A DNA stretch of 64,000 nucleotides from Rikenellaceae bacterium (GTDB lineage Bacteria; Bacteroidota; Bacteroidia; Bacteroidales; Rikenellaceae). Position 1 is the stretch's first letter. Every line of letters starts with the position of its first letter. The stretch spans positions 1 to 64,000 of the forward strand of contig SUZM01000014.1 of assembly GCA_015059965.1 (NCBI GenBank). Reading direction: 5' to 3'. The translations under genes were made by a program, and so were the position numbers. Of the stretch, positions 36,197 to 44,810 are shown piece by piece. Below the pieces are notes generated by a model. It was not told where the DNA came from and searched no databases. It saw only the letters and a list, made by a program, of their open reading frames with translations.

Positions 36197-37189
36197 ATGG
36201 CAATATTAGCATTTCAGAAACCTGAAAAGGTGATCATGCTGAATTCGACCTCCTCGGTCGGGACTTTCGAGTTCCGTCCTTTGGAGCCTGGTTTCGGTAT
36301 GACCGTCGGTAATGCCCTGCGCCGTGTGCTGCTCTCCTCGCTGGAGGGTTATGCCATCACGACGGTCAAGGTTGCCGGCGTGGACCACGAGTTCGCCGCC
36401 ATACCCGGAGTGAAGGAGGGAATGATCGAAATCATTCTCGGCCTGAAGCAGGTTCGATTCATTCGCACGGTGGATAATCAGGAGACCGAGAAGGTCACCA
36501 TCAATGTCGCCGGTGTAACGGAGCTGACCGCAGGCTACATCTCGAACTTCCTCTCTTCGTTCAAGGTATTGAACCCGGAGCTGGTAATCTGCCACCTCGC
36601 ACCCAACACCAAGATGCAGATGACCATTACCATTGGTAAGGGTCGCGGCTATGTTCCCGCTGAGGAGAACACCCCTGCCGAGTGCGAGTTCGGAACGCTT
36701 CCGATTGACTCGATTCACACTCCCATCAAGAATGTGAAGTATTCGATCGAGGACTACCGTGTGGAGCAGCGTACCGACTACGAGAAGTTGAATTTGGAGA
36801 TTACTACGGACGGTTCTATCCACCCGAAGGAGGCCCTGAAGGAGGCTGCGAAAATTCTGATCCAGCACTTCATGCTCTTCTCGGACGAGAAGATCACCGT
36901 CAACATGGAGGACACCAATGGAACCGAGGAGTTCGATGAGGATATCCTGCACATGCGCCAACTGTTGAAGACCAAGCTTTCGGATCAGGATCTGAGCGTG
37001 CGCGCCCTGAACTGCCTGAAGGCTGCCGATGTCGATACGGTGGGTGACCTGGTGAAGTTGAGCCGCAACGACCTCTTGAAGTTCCGCAATTTCGGTAAGA
37101 AGTCGCTCACCGAGCTGGACGAGCTGCTCACGTCGCTCAACCTGAAGTTCGGTATGGACGTATCTATCTACAAACTTGATAAAGACTAA
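36197..37189 (+). CDS. rpoA: RNA polymerase alpha subunit
   Basis: A 330-aa subunit. The N-terminal domain that dimerises and nucleates core assembly has [21 protein letters not shown] flexible linker ([11 protein letters not shown]) leads to the C-terminal domain for UP-element and activator contacts ([34 protein letters not shown]). Length and order are normal. It precedes rplQ by four bases. Confidence 0.98.
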   Translation: MAILAFQKPEKVIMLNSTSSVGTFEFRPLEPGFGMTVGNALRRVLLSSLEGYAITTVKVAGVDHEFAAIPGVKEGMIEIILGLKQVRFIRTVDNQETEKVTINVAGVTELTAGYISNFLSSFKVLNPELVICHLAPNTKMQMTITIGKGRGYVPAEENTPAECEFGTLPIDSIHTPIKNVKYSIEDYRVEQRTDYEKLNLEITTDGSIHPKEALKEAAKILIQHFMLFSDEKITVNMEDTNGTEEFDEDILHMRQLLKTKLSDQDLSVRALNCLKAADVDTVGDLVKLSRNDLLKFRNFGKKSLTELDELLTSLNLKFGMDVSIYKLDKD

Positions 37190-37193
37190 TTAA

Positions 37194-37754
37194 ATGAGAC
37201 ACAATAAGAATTTCAATCACCTTGGCCGTCAGGCCGGTCACCGCAAGGCTCTGCTCTCGAATATGGCTTCGTCGCTCATCCTGCACAAGCGCATCGAGAC
37301 GACGGTTGCAAAGGCTAAGGCCCTCAAGCGCTTCGTAGAGCCTATCGTTACGAAGTCGAAAGAGGACAGCACCCACTCGCGTCGTGTGGTATTCTCCTAT
37401 CTGAAGCAGAAGGAGGCCGTTACGGAGTTGTTCCGTACCATCGCTCCCAAGATTGCTGAGCGTCCCGGTGGTTACACCCGTATCCTGAAGACCGGTTTCC
37501 GTCTGGGTGACGGTGCCGACATGTGCATCATCGAGTTCGTTGATTTCAACGAGGCCTATACGCTGGGTGTGCAGCCCGCCGCTGCTACGGAGGCTAAGCC
37601 CAAGACCCGTCGTTCGCGCTCGAAGAAGTCGACCGATGCCGTGGAGGATGCTACGGTAGTTGCCGAGAAGAAGGCTAAGGCCGCTGCTCCTAAGGCTGCC
37701 AAGGCTGCTGCTCCTAAGGTCGCTAAGAAGACCAATGTTGGCAAGAAGATGTAA
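37194..37754 (+). CDS. rplQ: 50S ribosomal protein L17 with Lys/Ala-rich extension
   Basis: A 186-aa protein at the tunnel exit. The L17 core (residues 1-110: [38 protein letters not shown]) is normal. The C-terminal extension of about 60 residues is rich in Lys, Ala and Thr ([32 protein letters not shown]). Such tails occur in Bacteroidetes L17 but vary in length. Last gene of the cluster; the terminator 37802-37852 follows. Confidence 0.95.
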   Translation: MRHNKNFNHLGRQAGHRKALLSNMASSLILHKRIETTVAKAKALKRFVEPIVTKSKEDSTHSRRVVFSYLKQKEAVTELFRTIAPKIAERPGGYTRILKTGFRLGDGADMCIIEFVDFNEAYTLGVQPAAATEAKPKTRRSRSKKSTDAVEDATVVAEKKAKAAAPKAAKAAAPKVAKKTNVGKKM

Positions 37755-37763
37755 TTTTTGCTG

Positions 37764-37890
37764 ATTTTGGCGTGATAAGCGGTCACCTGTGGCCGCTAAC
37801 CAAAAAACCTCGAAAGGGTAGTACACTGAGTACAACCCTTCCGAGGTTTTTTCGTCGAGCGTTGCATCTGACCGCTTCTGACGCCAAAAT
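37764..37890. repeat. Nested palindromic element A after rplQ
   Basis: Outer arms of 22 bases (37764-37785 and 37869-37890) are inverted copies matching at 20 positions. They enclose the L17 terminator hairpin (core 37808-37846, CGAAAGGG...GTACA...CCCTTCCG). A closely related core, also enclosed in inverted arms, follows tnaA (46189-46312). Confidence 0.7.
37802..37852 (+). terminator. Terminator of the ribosomal cluster
   Basis: AACCTCG and CGAGGTT close an interrupted stem containing AAGGGT/ACCCTT and GTAC/GTAC; six Ts follow. It is the inner part of element A. Confidence 0.85.
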
Positions 37891-38143
37891 GAGGCGTAAG
37901 GAAAAGTTTCGCGCAAAATTTCCTCGCTTAAAATCCGAAATTCTGGAGCGGGATGGTGGTGTTTTAGGGGATTTAGCGAGGTTAGAGAAATTAGGGAGGT
38001 TAGAGAAATTAGGGAGGTTAGGGCGTTAAGGGAATTTAGAGAATTTAGGGAATTTAGGGAATTTGGGAAATTTGGGAAATTTATCTCTTTAGCCTCCTTA
38101 ATTCCCCTGATCTCTCTAAGTAAATTCCCCAAACCACCTAAGC
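37891..38143. other. Non-coding gap with repeats between rplQ and the membrane protein gene
   Basis: Beyond element A it contains a sequence shared with the region after tnaA (ATTTCCTCGCTTAAAAT at about 37920) and the low-complexity repeats. I see no gene. Confidence 0.45.
37970..38083. repeat. Low-complexity purine-rich tandem repeats
   Basis: Roughly 20-base units (AGAGAAATTAGGGAGGTT) followed by about 10-base units (GGGAATTTA) with drift. The stretch is not coding and not CRISPR-like. Confidence 0.75.
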
Positions 38144-38173
38144 GAAAAAAAATCCGCCTAAAGGTGGCGGATT
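38144..38173 (-). terminator. Terminator of the 38242-38646 gene
   Basis: AATCCGCC (38151-38158) pairs with GGCGGATT (38166-38173). On the minus strand it is followed by eight Ts. Confidence 0.85.
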
Positions 38174-38180
38174 CTTCATT

Positions 38181-38250
38181 GCTCATCGCTCATTGCTCAT
38201 TACTCATTGCTCATTGCTCATTGCTCATTGCCCATTGCTCATTACTCATT
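38181..38250. repeat. Heptamer array (GCTCATT)10 at the gene end
   Basis: Ten 7-base units of GCTCATT with single-base variants (GCTCATC, ACTCATT, GCCCATT). The last units overlap the C-terminal codons of the membrane protein (QSNE, stop). Related arrays occur elsewhere in the window. Confidence 0.85.
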
Positions 38251-38646
38251 GCTTTGTTTGCGCACCTTGTGTTCGATGATAAGTTCGATCAGTAGGGTAA
38301 CAGCACTACAGATAAAGCCACATCCGATGACAGCGAAGGCGTTCAAATCCGAGGAGAGTTTGTTGGCCTCGCCGAATTCAATCCCCCAATTGATGATCAG
38401 GGGGCTCAAGGATAGGGTGACACCAACACCAATCAGCAGGCTGGCAATGCGAATCAGCCACCACTTGCTCTGCTCGAGCGAATTGCTCTTTTGCTCGGGT
38501 TCGGCTTTGCCGAGGTAGGCAATCAACTCCTCACCCTCTAATTTCTGCATCGCTTTCAAACGCTCATAGCGTTTGAGCGAAAGCTCCACGACCCGATAAA
38601 TGGCAAATAGGAGCGAGAGATAAAATAGAAACATCAAAAAGCTCAT
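38242..38646 (-). CDS. Small membrane protein divergent from the sigma factor gene
   Basis: A 134-aa membrane protein. The start at MSFLMFLFYLSLLFAIYRVV is preferred, because the longer in-frame ORF would run through the sigma-factor promoter region. An N-terminal helix (residues 1-22), a charged middle (KRYERLKAMQKLEGEELIAY) and two further helices (LIRIASLLIGVGVTLSLSPL and FAVIGCGFICSAVTLLIELI) are visible. I think of DUF6249-type proteins that accompany Bacteroidetes ECF sigma factors, but this is a memory-based guess. It is divergent from the sigma gene and may be controlled by it. Its last four codons fall inside a heptamer array. Confidence 0.6.
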   Translation of the reverse strand: MSFLMFLFYLSLLFAIYRVVELSLKRYERLKAMQKLEGEELIAYLGKAEPEQKSNSLEQSKWWLIRIASLLIGVGVTLSLSPLIINWGIEFGEANKLSSDLNAFAVIGCGFICSAVTLLIELIIEHKVRKQSNE

Positions 38647-38752
38647 AGTCGTCTGTTTTTTTATTAAGGTTTTCCAATAAAGTTTCCAGCTCTGCCGGCA
38701 GAAGGCTCTCTTTGCCCCTTTAGACGCAGGGCGGGGGAGATGGTTACACCGA

Positions 38753-38783
38753 GTTGTCGGATTCATTAAAACGGTTACCTTTG
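38753..38783 (+). promoter_or_regulatory. Promoter of the sigma-factor operon
   Basis: GTTG (38753-38756), a 19-base spacer, then TACCTTTG (38776-38783). The start codon lies 36 bases on. Confidence 0.55.
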
Positions 38784-38819
38784 TAACCCGATGAGTTTTT
38801 GGTCGTCTAATGTTGCGAG

Positions 38820-39371
38820 ATGAACCACGAAGAGGAACTGCGATTGATTCGCCGGGTGCTGGGAGGCGATGCCGAGGCCTTTGCCCCCTTGGTCGAGCGC
38901 TACAGCCGCCCGATCTTCTCACTCGTCTATGGCATTGTCGGGCGGCGTGAGCAGAGCGAGGAGCTTACGCAGGATATCTTCGTGAAAGCCTATACCAAGC
39001 TCTCGACCTATCGGGGAGCGAGCTCCTTTTCGACCTGGCTCTATCGTATAGCCTGCAATATGGCACTCTCGGCCGTGCGCCCTAAGCGATACACCTTTTC
39101 GCTCTTCGATGAAAAGCGTGTCGAGCGGCTGGTTGATGGATCCGAACAGGAGCAGGCGGAGCTTGCCCGGATCGAGGAGCGGGAGCGGATGTTGCTACAG
39201 GCCCTCGATCGCCTCGCCCCCGAGGAGCGGGCCTTGGTGCAGTTGCACTACTACGAAAACCGCCCGTTGGCCGAGTGTGGCGAGATCCTCGGCCTGACGG
39301 AGAACAACAGTAAGGTGCGCCTGCACCGTATACGCAAAAAGTTGGAACTATGGATCAACGAAAAGAGTTAA
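38820..39371 (+). CDS. ECF-type RNA polymerase sigma factor
   Basis: A 183-aa sigma-70 family protein lacking regions 1 and 3. Region 2 (FAPLVERYSRPIFSLVYGIV, EELTQDIFVKAYTKLSTYRG, SSFSTWLYRIACNMALSAVR) contacts core polymerase and the -10. Region 4 (ALDRLAPEERALVQLHYYEN, AECGEILGLTENNSKVRLHR) contacts the -35. It likely governs a small regulon, possibly an envelope response. Its 3' end overlaps the next gene by 22 bases, so a cognate anti-sigma factor is likely. The TTTG-type promoter before it shows that the housekeeping sigma transcribes it. Confidence 0.93.
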   Translation: MNHEEELRLIRRVLGGDAEAFAPLVERYSRPIFSLVYGIVGRREQSEELTQDIFVKAYTKLSTYRGASSFSTWLYRIACNMALSAVRPKRYTFSLFDEKRVERLVDGSEQEQAELARIEERERMLLQALDRLAPEERALVQLHYYENRPLAECGEILGLTENNSKVRLHRIRKKLELWINEKS

Positions 39372-39688
39372 GTGATAGCGAGTTGCGCAGAGTGGTGCAG
39401 TCGCGCCCCATGCCCTATACGCCCCTCTTTCTGACCGAGCGGGTGATGAACCGTGTGCGCCGCGAGCAAGGAGCACAATTTCGACGTCAGACGCGATGTC
39501 TCTTTTTGCTGACGGGCGTGGCCGTGCTGTTGATGGTGGGTGTGGGGGCAGGCCTGCTTGTGCGCTTAAACGAGGCGGTCGCCAACCTGTCGTTTCTGGG
39601 GCGTTGTGTGCTGATCTTTCTGCTGCTCGGGATCTTCTTGTGCGATCTTCACCGGCGGCTGCGCCGTCGTCTGGGTATTCCCGAATAA
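39350..39688 (+). CDS. Membrane protein, probable anti-sigma factor
   Basis: A 112-aa protein overlapping the sigma gene by 22 bases in another frame, a coupling typical of sigma/anti-sigma pairs. The cytoplasmic N-terminus (DQRKELSDSELRRVVQSRPM) is about 50 residues, shorter than a ZAS-type domain and without its His-x3-Cys-x2-Cys motif. Two membrane helices follow (CLFLLTGVAVLLMVGVGAGL and GRCVLIFLLLGIFLCDLH), then a basic end. No large periplasmic sensor is present. The role is inferred from gene order. Confidence 0.65.
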   Translation: MDQRKELSDSELRRVVQSRPMPYTPLFLTERVMNRVRREQGAQFRRQTRCLFLLTGVAVLLMVGVGAGLLVRLNEAVANLSFLGRCVLIFLLLGIFLCDLHRRLRRRLGIPE

Positions 39689-39822
39689 ATCAGGATTAAA
39701 ATACTGGCCATCTGTCAGATATTTAGTGGTTTATTCTCTTCTATGCCTCTCACTTTTCCTTTGCCGGGGGAGGAGGGAGAGGGCTCTTTTTCTACCCGTT
39801 GTTGCAATTATCTTGCTGAAAT

Positions 39823-39854
39823 TTTGCGCCTTTGCGAATTTCTGCGTATCTTTG
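39823..39854 (+). promoter_or_regulatory. Promoter of the DsbD-like gene
   Basis: TTTG (39823-39826), a 20-base spacer, then TATCTTTG (39847-39854). The leader is about 60 bases. Confidence 0.65.
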
Positions 39855-39918
39855 TCCGGTTTATAGCCCCTTTTGACGAAAAGGGTGTGAGCCCGAAACA
39901 ACTAAACAACAAACTTAT

Positions 39919-41961
39919 ATGAACAAATTTTTGCAGAGAATGCTCCTTGTGGCCATGGCTGTCGTGACGTTTGCGGCATCGGCCCAGGAGGTGGTGAAGT
40001 GGAAGAGCGAGTCCAAGGATCTGGGCAACGGCCTCTACCGCTTGGAGTTGCGTGCCACGATCGAGAAGGGTTGGCACATCTACGACATGGGTCCCTATGA
40101 GTTGGGCGGTCCTGTGGCTACGGTCGTGAAGACCGAGCCCGCAAAGGATGCCGTACTTGAGGGCGACTTGAAGGTCGAGGGTAAGCTCGTGCGTCACTAT
40201 GACGATATCTACGAGATGGAGATCGGCTATTATGAGAATGAGGCCCTCTTTGCTCAGCAGGTGCGCGTGAACGGTGCCGAGGCTGAGGTGAAGATGATGG
40301 TCGAGTACATGGCCTGCAACGAGGGTACCTGCCTGCCCCCGACGGATGAGGAGTTCTCGTTCACCCTGAAGGGGGTGGCTGCACCTGCCGCTGAACCTGC
40401 TGCTGCCGAGGCCGCTGCTGCCGAGGAGGTTGCTGCTCCTGCCGAGGAGGTGAAGGCCGAGCAGGCCGCTCCTGCTGCTGAGGTGGCTCCTGCCGAGAAA
40501 GAGCAGGAGGGTTCGATCTGGGCCTACATTCTCGAGGCTATCCTCTGGGGCTTTGCCGCACTCTTGACCCCCTGCGTCTTCCCGATGGTTCCGATGACCG
40601 TGTCGTACTTCCTCAAGGGTGAGGGTGGTGCCGCCATGGGTCGTGTGCGTGCTTCGCTCTACGGCTTCTTCATCGTAGCGCTCTATACGCTCCCCATTGC
40701 CGCCATTATCGTTATTACGCGTGTAGTGGGTGGTGATGCCGTAACGGCCGACATCTTCAACTGGCTGGCTACGCACTGGTTGCCCAATATCATCTTCTTC
40801 ATCGTCTTCATGGTCTTTGCGGCTTCGTTCTTCGGTGCTTTCGAGATTACGATGCCTTCGTGGCTGGTGAACAAGACCGACGAGAAGGCCGATACGAAGG
40901 GCCTGGGCGGTATCTTCTTCCTGGCCCTGACGCTGGTGCTCGTTTCGTTCTCGTGCACGGGTCCCATCGTAGGTTCGGTGCTTATCAAGTCGACCTCGGG
41001 TGAGTTCTGGACCCCCATCGTGACGATGCTGGCCTTCTCGCTCGCCTTTGCCCTGCCTTTCACGCTGCTGGCTCTCTTCCCCTCGCTGCTGAAGAATATG
41101 CCGAAGAGTGGTGGTTGGTTGAACTCGGTAAAGGTGGTTATCGGCTTTATTGAGGTTGCTCTGGGTATGAAATTCCTCTCGGTTGCCGACCAGACCTACC
41201 ACTGGGGGCTGCTCGACCGTGAGATCTACCTCGCCATCTGGATTGTGGTATTTACGCTGATGGGTCTCTACCTGCTGGGTAAGATTAAGTTTGCTCACGA
41301 CAGCGATATGCCCTACCTGGGTGTAGGTCGTCTGACGCTGGCTATCGTCGTCTTCTCGTTTGTAGTCTATATGATTCCGGGTATGTGGGGTGCTCCGTTG
41401 AAGGGCCTCTCGGGCTATCTGCCTCCCCTCACCTCGCAGGACTTTGTGATTGGTCAGGGTACTGCAGTTGTGGCTCCCAATGCTCCGGCAGCCGGTGAGC
41501 AGCGCAAGTATGCCGACTTCCTCCACCTGCCCAACGGTCTGCAGGGCTTCTTTGACCTGAAGGAGGCTGAGGCCTATGCTGCCAAGGTCGATAAGCCCAT
41601 CTTCATCGACTTCACGGGTCACGGCTGCGTGAACTGCCGCGAGATGGAGCAGCGCGTATGGTCCGACCCGCAGGTGATGCAGATTCTGGCCAACGAGTAT
41701 GTGATCGTAGCCCTCTATATGGACGACAAGACCGAGCTTCCCGAGAGCGACTGGGTGACCACCGATACGGGTAAGGTGCTCAAGAGCCTCGGCAAGATCA
41801 ACTCGCACTACGCCCTGAAGAACTATGGCGTGAATGCTCAGCCCTACTACATCCTCAAGAATGCCGAGGGCGAGATGTTGGTTGATCCCCACGGCTATGA
41901 TTTGGAGGTTGCGAACTTCGTGAAGTTCCTCCAGGATGGTATCGAGGCCTACAAGAAGTAA
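39919..41961 (+). CDS. DsbD-like thiol:disulfide interchange protein
   Basis: A 680-aa inner-membrane protein that would pass electrons from cytoplasmic thioredoxin to periplasmic thiols. Order: signal peptide (to about 22); N-terminal DsbD domain with Cys133 and Cys138 (MACNEGTC); Ala/Glu/Pro linker (153-197); a membrane domain of about eight helices with Cys219 (LLTPCVFPMV) and a second Cys in SCTGPIVG; and a C-terminal thioredoxin-like domain with CVNC (Cys570, Cys573). All three thiol relay centres are intact. The long low-complexity linker is a feature of Bacteroidetes forms. It is monocistronic. Confidence 0.93.
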   Translation: MNKFLQRMLLVAMAVVTFAASAQEVVKWKSESKDLGNGLYRLELRATIEKGWHIYDMGPYELGGPVATVVKTEPAKDAVLEGDLKVEGKLVRHYDDIYEMEIGYYENEALFAQQVRVNGAEAEVKMMVEYMACNEGTCLPPTDEEFSFTLKGVAAPAAEPAAAEAAAAEEVAAPAEEVKAEQAAPAAEVAPAEKEQEGSIWAYILEAILWGFAALLTPCVFPMVPMTVSYFLKGEGGAAMGRVRASLYGFFIVALYTLPIAAIIVITRVVGGDAVTADIFNWLATHWLPNIIFFIVFMVFAASFFGAFEITMPSWLVNKTDEKADTKGLGGIFFLALTLVLVSFSCTGPIVGSVLIKSTSGEFWTPIVTMLAFSLAFALPFTLLALFPSLLKNMPKSGGWLNSVKVVIGFIEVALGMKFLSVADQTYHWGLLDREIYLAIWIVVFTLMGLYLLGKIKFAHDSDMPYLGVGRLTLAIVVFSFVVYMIPGMWGAPLKGLSGYLPPLTSQDFVIGQGTAVVAPNAPAAGEQRKYADFLHLPNGLQGFFDLKEAEAYAAKVDKPIFIDFTGHGCVNCREMEQRVWSDPQVMQILANEYVIVALYMDDKTELPESDWVTTDTGKVLKSLGKINSHYALKNYGVNAQPYYILKNAEGEMLVDPHGYDLEVANFVKFLQDGIEAYKK

Positions 41962-42055
41962 TCTGCATAGGGCTTTTTATCCCTTGTTTTCGGTCAATCT
42001 GTCGCAATCTTTGTGGCAGATTGACTTTTTTTCGGGGTCGTTATCATATTTTCGT

Positions 42056-42063
42056 TACCTTTG
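42056..42063 (+). promoter_or_regulatory. -7 element of the DUF5686-type gene
   Basis: TACCTTTG. A weak TTCG at 42031-42034 lies 21 bases upstream at the -33 position. The predicted leader is about 17 bases. Confidence 0.5.
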
Positions 42064-42080
42064 TTTCGAGTTAGGAAAAG

Positions 42081-44573
42081 ATGAATCGCACCCTTGCCAT
42101 CCTGCTGATTTTTTTGGTAACGAGCCTTTCGGCCGTGGCCCAGACTACGCGTGTGCGTGGGCGTGTGACCGATGCTGCGACGGGTCAGGCAATACCCTTT
42201 GCCAGTGTTCTCTTTCCGGGGACCACCACCGGAATCACAACCGATGAGAACGGAGTCTATGCCCTTGAGTCGCGCGATACTGTGAGTCGTATCGAGGCGA
42301 CCTTCATGGGGTATCATCCTCAAACCAAGCCGGTTCGTCTTCGGAGTTTTAATACGGTTGACTTTGCCCTTGAGACGGCCGATTTTGCCATCGAACAGGT
42401 GGTCGTAACCCCGGGTGAGAACCCTTCACATCCCATTCTCAAGGAGGCGATACGCCGCAAGACGCTCAACAATCCGGATGAATATGAGCGCTATTCATGT
42501 GAAACTTATACCAAGATGCAGCTCGACTTGGCCAATGTCAAGACCTTTAAGTCGAAGCGAATGCAGCGCAATTTTGGTTTTATCTTCGATTATGTCGACA
42601 CCTCGGCCCTGACGGGAAGTCCCTATCTGCCGATGATGATATCCGAGACCAAGGCTTCGCTTTATCACAGCAAGCATCCCTCCTTTACGCGCGAGGTGAT
42701 TGAGGCTAATCGTGTTTCGGGTATCGAGGATACCTTCTCGATAGCCCAATTTACGGGACACATCAATGGAGATGTCAATTTCTATCACAACTTCATTGAG
42801 GTCTTTGGAGTTCGTTTTGCCGGACCTCTTGCCGAGTCGGGACTTTCGTTCTACAACTACTTTTTGGTCGACAGCCTTGAGGTTGAGGGGCGCAAAACCT
42901 ATAAAATTCGTTTCCATCCCAAACGCACGGCTACGCCGGTTTTGGATGGAGAGATACATATCGACTCGGCGACTTATGCTCTGCAGTCGGCCTCGGCGCG
43001 TATGCCTCGCGGAGTCAATGTGAACTGGATTAAGAGCCTTCAGCTTTCGGCCAAGAACCGAATGGTGGACTCTATGCGCTGGTTTAGGGAGCGCGATAGA
43101 ATGGAGGCTGAGTTTTCGGTCACCCGCTCCGACTCCTTGAAGTTGATCTCTTTTATCGGAAGTCGTGAGGTCGGTTATACGCAGGTCGATCTCGACGGCC
43201 CCATTCCGCAGCAGGTCTTGGACCTCAATAATAATGTGACGCTCAGTAGCGAGGAGCCCTCGAATTTTGATGAACGCTACTGGGAACAAGTGCGCCCCTA
43301 TGCTCTTTCGGAGCGCGAGCGCTCCATTTATGAGATGGTCGATTCGGTTCAGCAGTTGCCCCTCTATCGCAACATCTATACGGTAATCAACACCGTGATT
43401 GTCGGTTACTACAACACGAAATATATCGGTATAGGGCCTTATTACAAGCTCCTCAGTTTCAACGACCTGGAGGGGGTGCGCCCTCAGATTGGAGCCCGAA
43501 CCACCTCGGAGGTGAGCAAGCACTGGCGACTGACCGGCTATGTGGCCTATGGTACCGATGACGAGCGCTTCAAGGGGGGCGGTACGCTTGAATGGATGTT
43601 CCGCCGTGACTTGACGCGCAAACTTACACTTCACGCAAAGCACGATGTTGTACAGCTCGGTGCGGGGCAGAATGCCCTTACGGAGAGTAATATCCTCTCT
43701 TCGATCTTCTCTCGCGGAGGTGAGCGCCTTTCGATGGTGGACATGGGGGAGCTGACCTATGAACATGAGTGGATACATGGCATCAGTAACCGACTATCGG
43801 CCAAGGTGCAACGCATCGAAGGAAATCGTTTTGTGCCGATGCTGACTCCGGAGTTGAAGCCTGTTTCGGCGGTGAATGACTACTCGATATCTCTCTCGAC
43901 CCGCATCTCAAAGCAGGAGAAAATCTATCGACAAATCTTCGATAAGAGATATTTGGGCTCGAAATATCCCATCTTGCAACTCGATTTGACGGGCGGCTAT
44001 GCCACGCTGCCCGACTTTCGTGAGCCCTATGCCCGCGTGCAGCTCGGGGTGCGCTATGATCCCAAGATCCCACCTATCGGACATTCCGAGATCCTGTTGC
44101 AGGCGGGGCACCTTTTCGGCCGCCTTCCCTATCCGCTTCTCAAGCTCCAAGAGGGTAATGGAACCTATTTTTACGACCCCTATGCCTTTTCGTGCATGAA
44201 TTATTATGAGTTTGCCACCGACAGCTGGTTGTCGCTCTTCTATGAGCACCATTTCGGAGGATGGTTCTTGGGTCGCATTCCGCTCTTGCGTAAGCTTCAG
44301 TTGCGCGAAGTGTTCACCTTTAAGGGGGTGTGGGGTACCCTCTCGAAGCGCAATGGTAACCCCCTGAAGGAACCCCTCTCTCAGGCTCCTCTCTGCTATC
44401 CTTTGAGTATGGAGAGCGTCGAAACACCCTATTTGGAGGTGGGTGTGGGCGTGGAGAATATCATCCGTTTCTTCCGTGTGGACTGCATCTGGCGCCTCAC
44501 GCATCGGGACTCGAAACCCGGTCAGCGATTGCAAAACTTTGCAGTGAATCTCTCTCTGCGTCTGACTTTTTAG
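42081..44573 (+). CDS. DUF5686/carboxypeptidase-regulatory-like outer-membrane protein
   Basis: An 830-aa exported protein. After the signal peptide (RTLAILLIFLVTSLSAVAQ) comes a carboxypeptidase-regulatory-like beta-sandwich (RVRGRVTDAATGQAIPFASV, ITTDENGVYAL) as in SusC-type receptors. The rest (EYERYSCETYTKMQLDLANV onward) matches the large Bacteroidetes family DUF5686. The C-terminal third has barrel-like strands and ends FAVNLSLRLTF with the terminal Phe of outer-membrane proteins. The function is unknown; proposed links are to polysaccharide or envelope transport. It has a TACCTTTG promoter just upstream. Confidence 0.83.
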   Translation: MNRTLAILLIFLVTSLSAVAQTTRVRGRVTDAATGQAIPFASVLFPGTTTGITTDENGVYALESRDTVSRIEATFMGYHPQTKPVRLRSFNTVDFALETADFAIEQVVVTPGENPSHPILKEAIRRKTLNNPDEYERYSCETYTKMQLDLANVKTFKSKRMQRNFGFIFDYVDTSALTGSPYLPMMISETKASLYHSKHPSFTREVIEANRVSGIEDTFSIAQFTGHINGDVNFYHNFIEVFGVRFAGPLAESGLSFYNYFLVDSLEVEGRKTYKIRFHPKRTATPVLDGEIHIDSATYALQSASARMPRGVNVNWIKSLQLSAKNRMVDSMRWFRERDRMEAEFSVTRSDSLKLISFIGSREVGYTQVDLDGPIPQQVLDLNNNVTLSSEEPSNFDERYWEQVRPYALSERERSIYEMVDSVQQLPLYRNIYTVINTVIVGYYNTKYIGIGPYYKLLSFNDLEGVRPQIGARTTSEVSKHWRLTGYVAYGTDDERFKGGGTLEWMFRRDLTRKLTLHAKHDVVQLGAGQNALTESNILSSIFSRGGERLSMVDMGELTYEHEWIHGISNRLSAKVQRIEGNRFVPMLTPELKPVSAVNDYSISLSTRISKQEKIYRQIFDKRYLGSKYPILQLDLTGGYATLPDFREPYARVQLGVRYDPKIPPIGHSEILLQAGHLFGRLPYPLLKLQEGNGTYFYDPYAFSCMNYYEFATDSWLSLFYEHHFGGWFLGRIPLLRKLQLREVFTFKGVWGTLSKRNGNPLKEPLSQAPLCYPLSMESVETPYLEVGVGVENIIRFFRVDCIWRLTHRDSKPGQRLQNFAVNLSLRLTF

Positions 44574-44637
44574 TCCTCGTTACCCCCCCCTGCAATTTCT
44601 CTATTTGAACAATCATTTTCCGATTTTATTCACAGAA

Positions 44638-44669
44638 TTTGGCGGTTCGCTATATTTTGCGTACTTTTG
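44638..44669 (+). promoter_or_regulatory. Promoter of tnaA
   Basis: TTTG (44638-44641), a 20-base spacer, then TACTTTTG (44662-44669). A leader of about 135 bases follows. Confidence 0.65.
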
Positions 44670-44810
44670 TGCAAATTATTTGCCCATTGTCGAATGCCCC
44701 CCCCAAGAGCAGATAAGTTGGTGGAGTGAGCAACCCGATAGGGGCGATAAAAGGATGGATTGAAAGAGAGACAACAACATAAAAGTAAAACCTAAAACAA
44801 AAAGAAAACT

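Noticed and set aside
37970..38083. Repetitive purine-rich stretch as a CRISPR or telomere-like array
   Set aside because: Units drift in length and sequence without spacers; it is low-complexity DNA.
39808..41892. 694-aa minus-strand ORF opposite the DsbD-like gene
   Set aside because: Low-complexity His/Arg/Gly content, antisense to a gene with intact functional cysteines.
44694..44729. 11-codon ORF (MPPPRADKLVE) in the tnaA leader as a tnaC-like peptide
   Set aside because: It has no Trp codon and no TnaC-like sequence, and is short enough to occur by chance.
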